Source of the DNA: Paenibacillus nasutitermitis
GTDB taxonomy: Bacteria > Bacillota > Bacilli > Paenibacillales > Paenibacillaceae
Reading direction: 5' to 3'
Assembly (NCBI RefSeq): GCF_014641075.1
Contig: NZ_BMHP01000005.1
Location: 215,769 to 279,768 of the forward strand
Length of the DNA stretch: 64,000 nt
Shown here: positions 63,963 to 64,000 of the stretch, one piece after another
Numbering within the stretch: the stretch's first letter is position 1
Layout of the letters: the number at the start of each line of letters is the position of its first letter
The notes under the pieces: generated by a model
What the model was told of the DNA's origin: nothing
Seen by the model: only the letters and a program-made list of their open reading frames with translations
The model's database searches: none
Made by a program: the position numbers and the translations under genes

Positions 63963-64000
63963 TCATCCTCTCAATCGGTAACCCATCCCCCAAATGGTCT
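63963..64000 (-). CDS. OmpR-family response regulator (C-terminal end only)
   Basis: The last 11 codons read TIWGMGYRLRG then TGA, the standard ending of the winged-helix domain of OmpR/BceR-type regulators. Same strand and 87 nt upstream of the hydrolase, so it likely begins the operon and pairs with the kinase at 59829. The rest lies beyond the right edge. Confidence 0.7.
   Translation of the reverse strand, partial: TIWGMGYRLRG

Noticed and set aside
1..64000. CRISPR arrays, tRNA/rRNA genes, complete insertion sequences
   Set aside because: No regularly spaced repeats of CRISPR size, no tRNA cloverleaf or rRNA sequence, and no intact transposase seen on reading both strands; the only mobile trace is the maturase remnant.

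Overview
The window looks like chromosomal DNA of a spore-forming Bacillota, most likely Paenibacillus or a close relative (for example Cohnella). Supporting features are CotS/CotSA-type spore-coat genes with a good sigma-K promoter match, SLH-domain surface proteins, several YesM/YesN-type sugar-sensing systems beside ATPase-less sugar ABC importers, a YlaI-like zinc-ribbon protein, strong AGGAGG ribosome-binding sites, many TTG/GTG starts, and moderate GC. No tRNA, rRNA, CRISPR array or intact transposase was seen.

Layout. 1-939: zinc alcohol/polyol dehydrogenase, cut by the left edge. 1.7-8.7 kb: spore-coat polysaccharide locus with a CotS-like protein carrying a long repetitive tail, a CotSA-like glycosyltransferase, a truncated sugar nucleotidyltransferase, a UDP-glucose dehydrogenase and a nucleotide-sugar epimerase. 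8.9-12.3 kb: Fur-controlled siderophore uptake (binding lipoprotein plus fused double permease). 12.4-22.6 kb: small regulator-target cassettes (PadR/HAAS membrane protein, TetR/DUF2798, YlaI-like, TetR, AraC with Atu4866-like and SDR, epimerase/HTH) and a secreted amidase. 23.2-26.1 kb: SLH surface protein with three near-identical 321-bp repeats. 26.6-31.0 kb: aldo/keto reductase fragment, DUF2306 and DJ-1/PfpI genes, OmpR-type two-component system. 31.1-43.7 kb: minus-strand glycan-use locus with a GH101-like secreted glycosidase, YesM kinase, YesN regulator, two solute-binding lipoproteins and two permeases. 43.7-47.1 kb: one intact epimerase among at least four broken genes (TetR/copper-amine-oxidase chimera, NmrA-type reductase, GH32 C-terminus, FRG-domain protein). 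47.1-56.8 kb: second sugar locus (AraC receptor, lipoprotein, two permeases, six-hairpin glycosidase, Gfo/Idh/MocA oxidoreductase). 57-59.7 kb: group II intron maturase remnant, DUF421 protein, divergent HxlR/SRPBCC pair. 59.8-64 kb: histidine kinase, ABC-2 permease, ABC ATPase, class C beta-lactamase-like hydrolase and the tail of an OmpR regulator, probably a cell-envelope stress or antibiotic-response operon.

How it fits together. The two sugar loci each pair an extracytoplasmic sensor with an importer lacking its own ATPase and with carbohydrate-active enzymes, so each reads as a sense, degrade and import unit. Most regulator cassettes show a palindrome or repeat placed on the promoter, consistent with autoregulation. 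The most distinctive signals are the CotS tail architecture with its sigma-K-linked sugar genes, the GH101-like locus with two binding proteins, a dispersed intergenic repeat bracketing two regulator cassettes, a predicted leaderless HxlR transcript between phased operator repeats, and the cluster of decayed genes at 43.7-47.1 kb. I see no convincing wholly new system.
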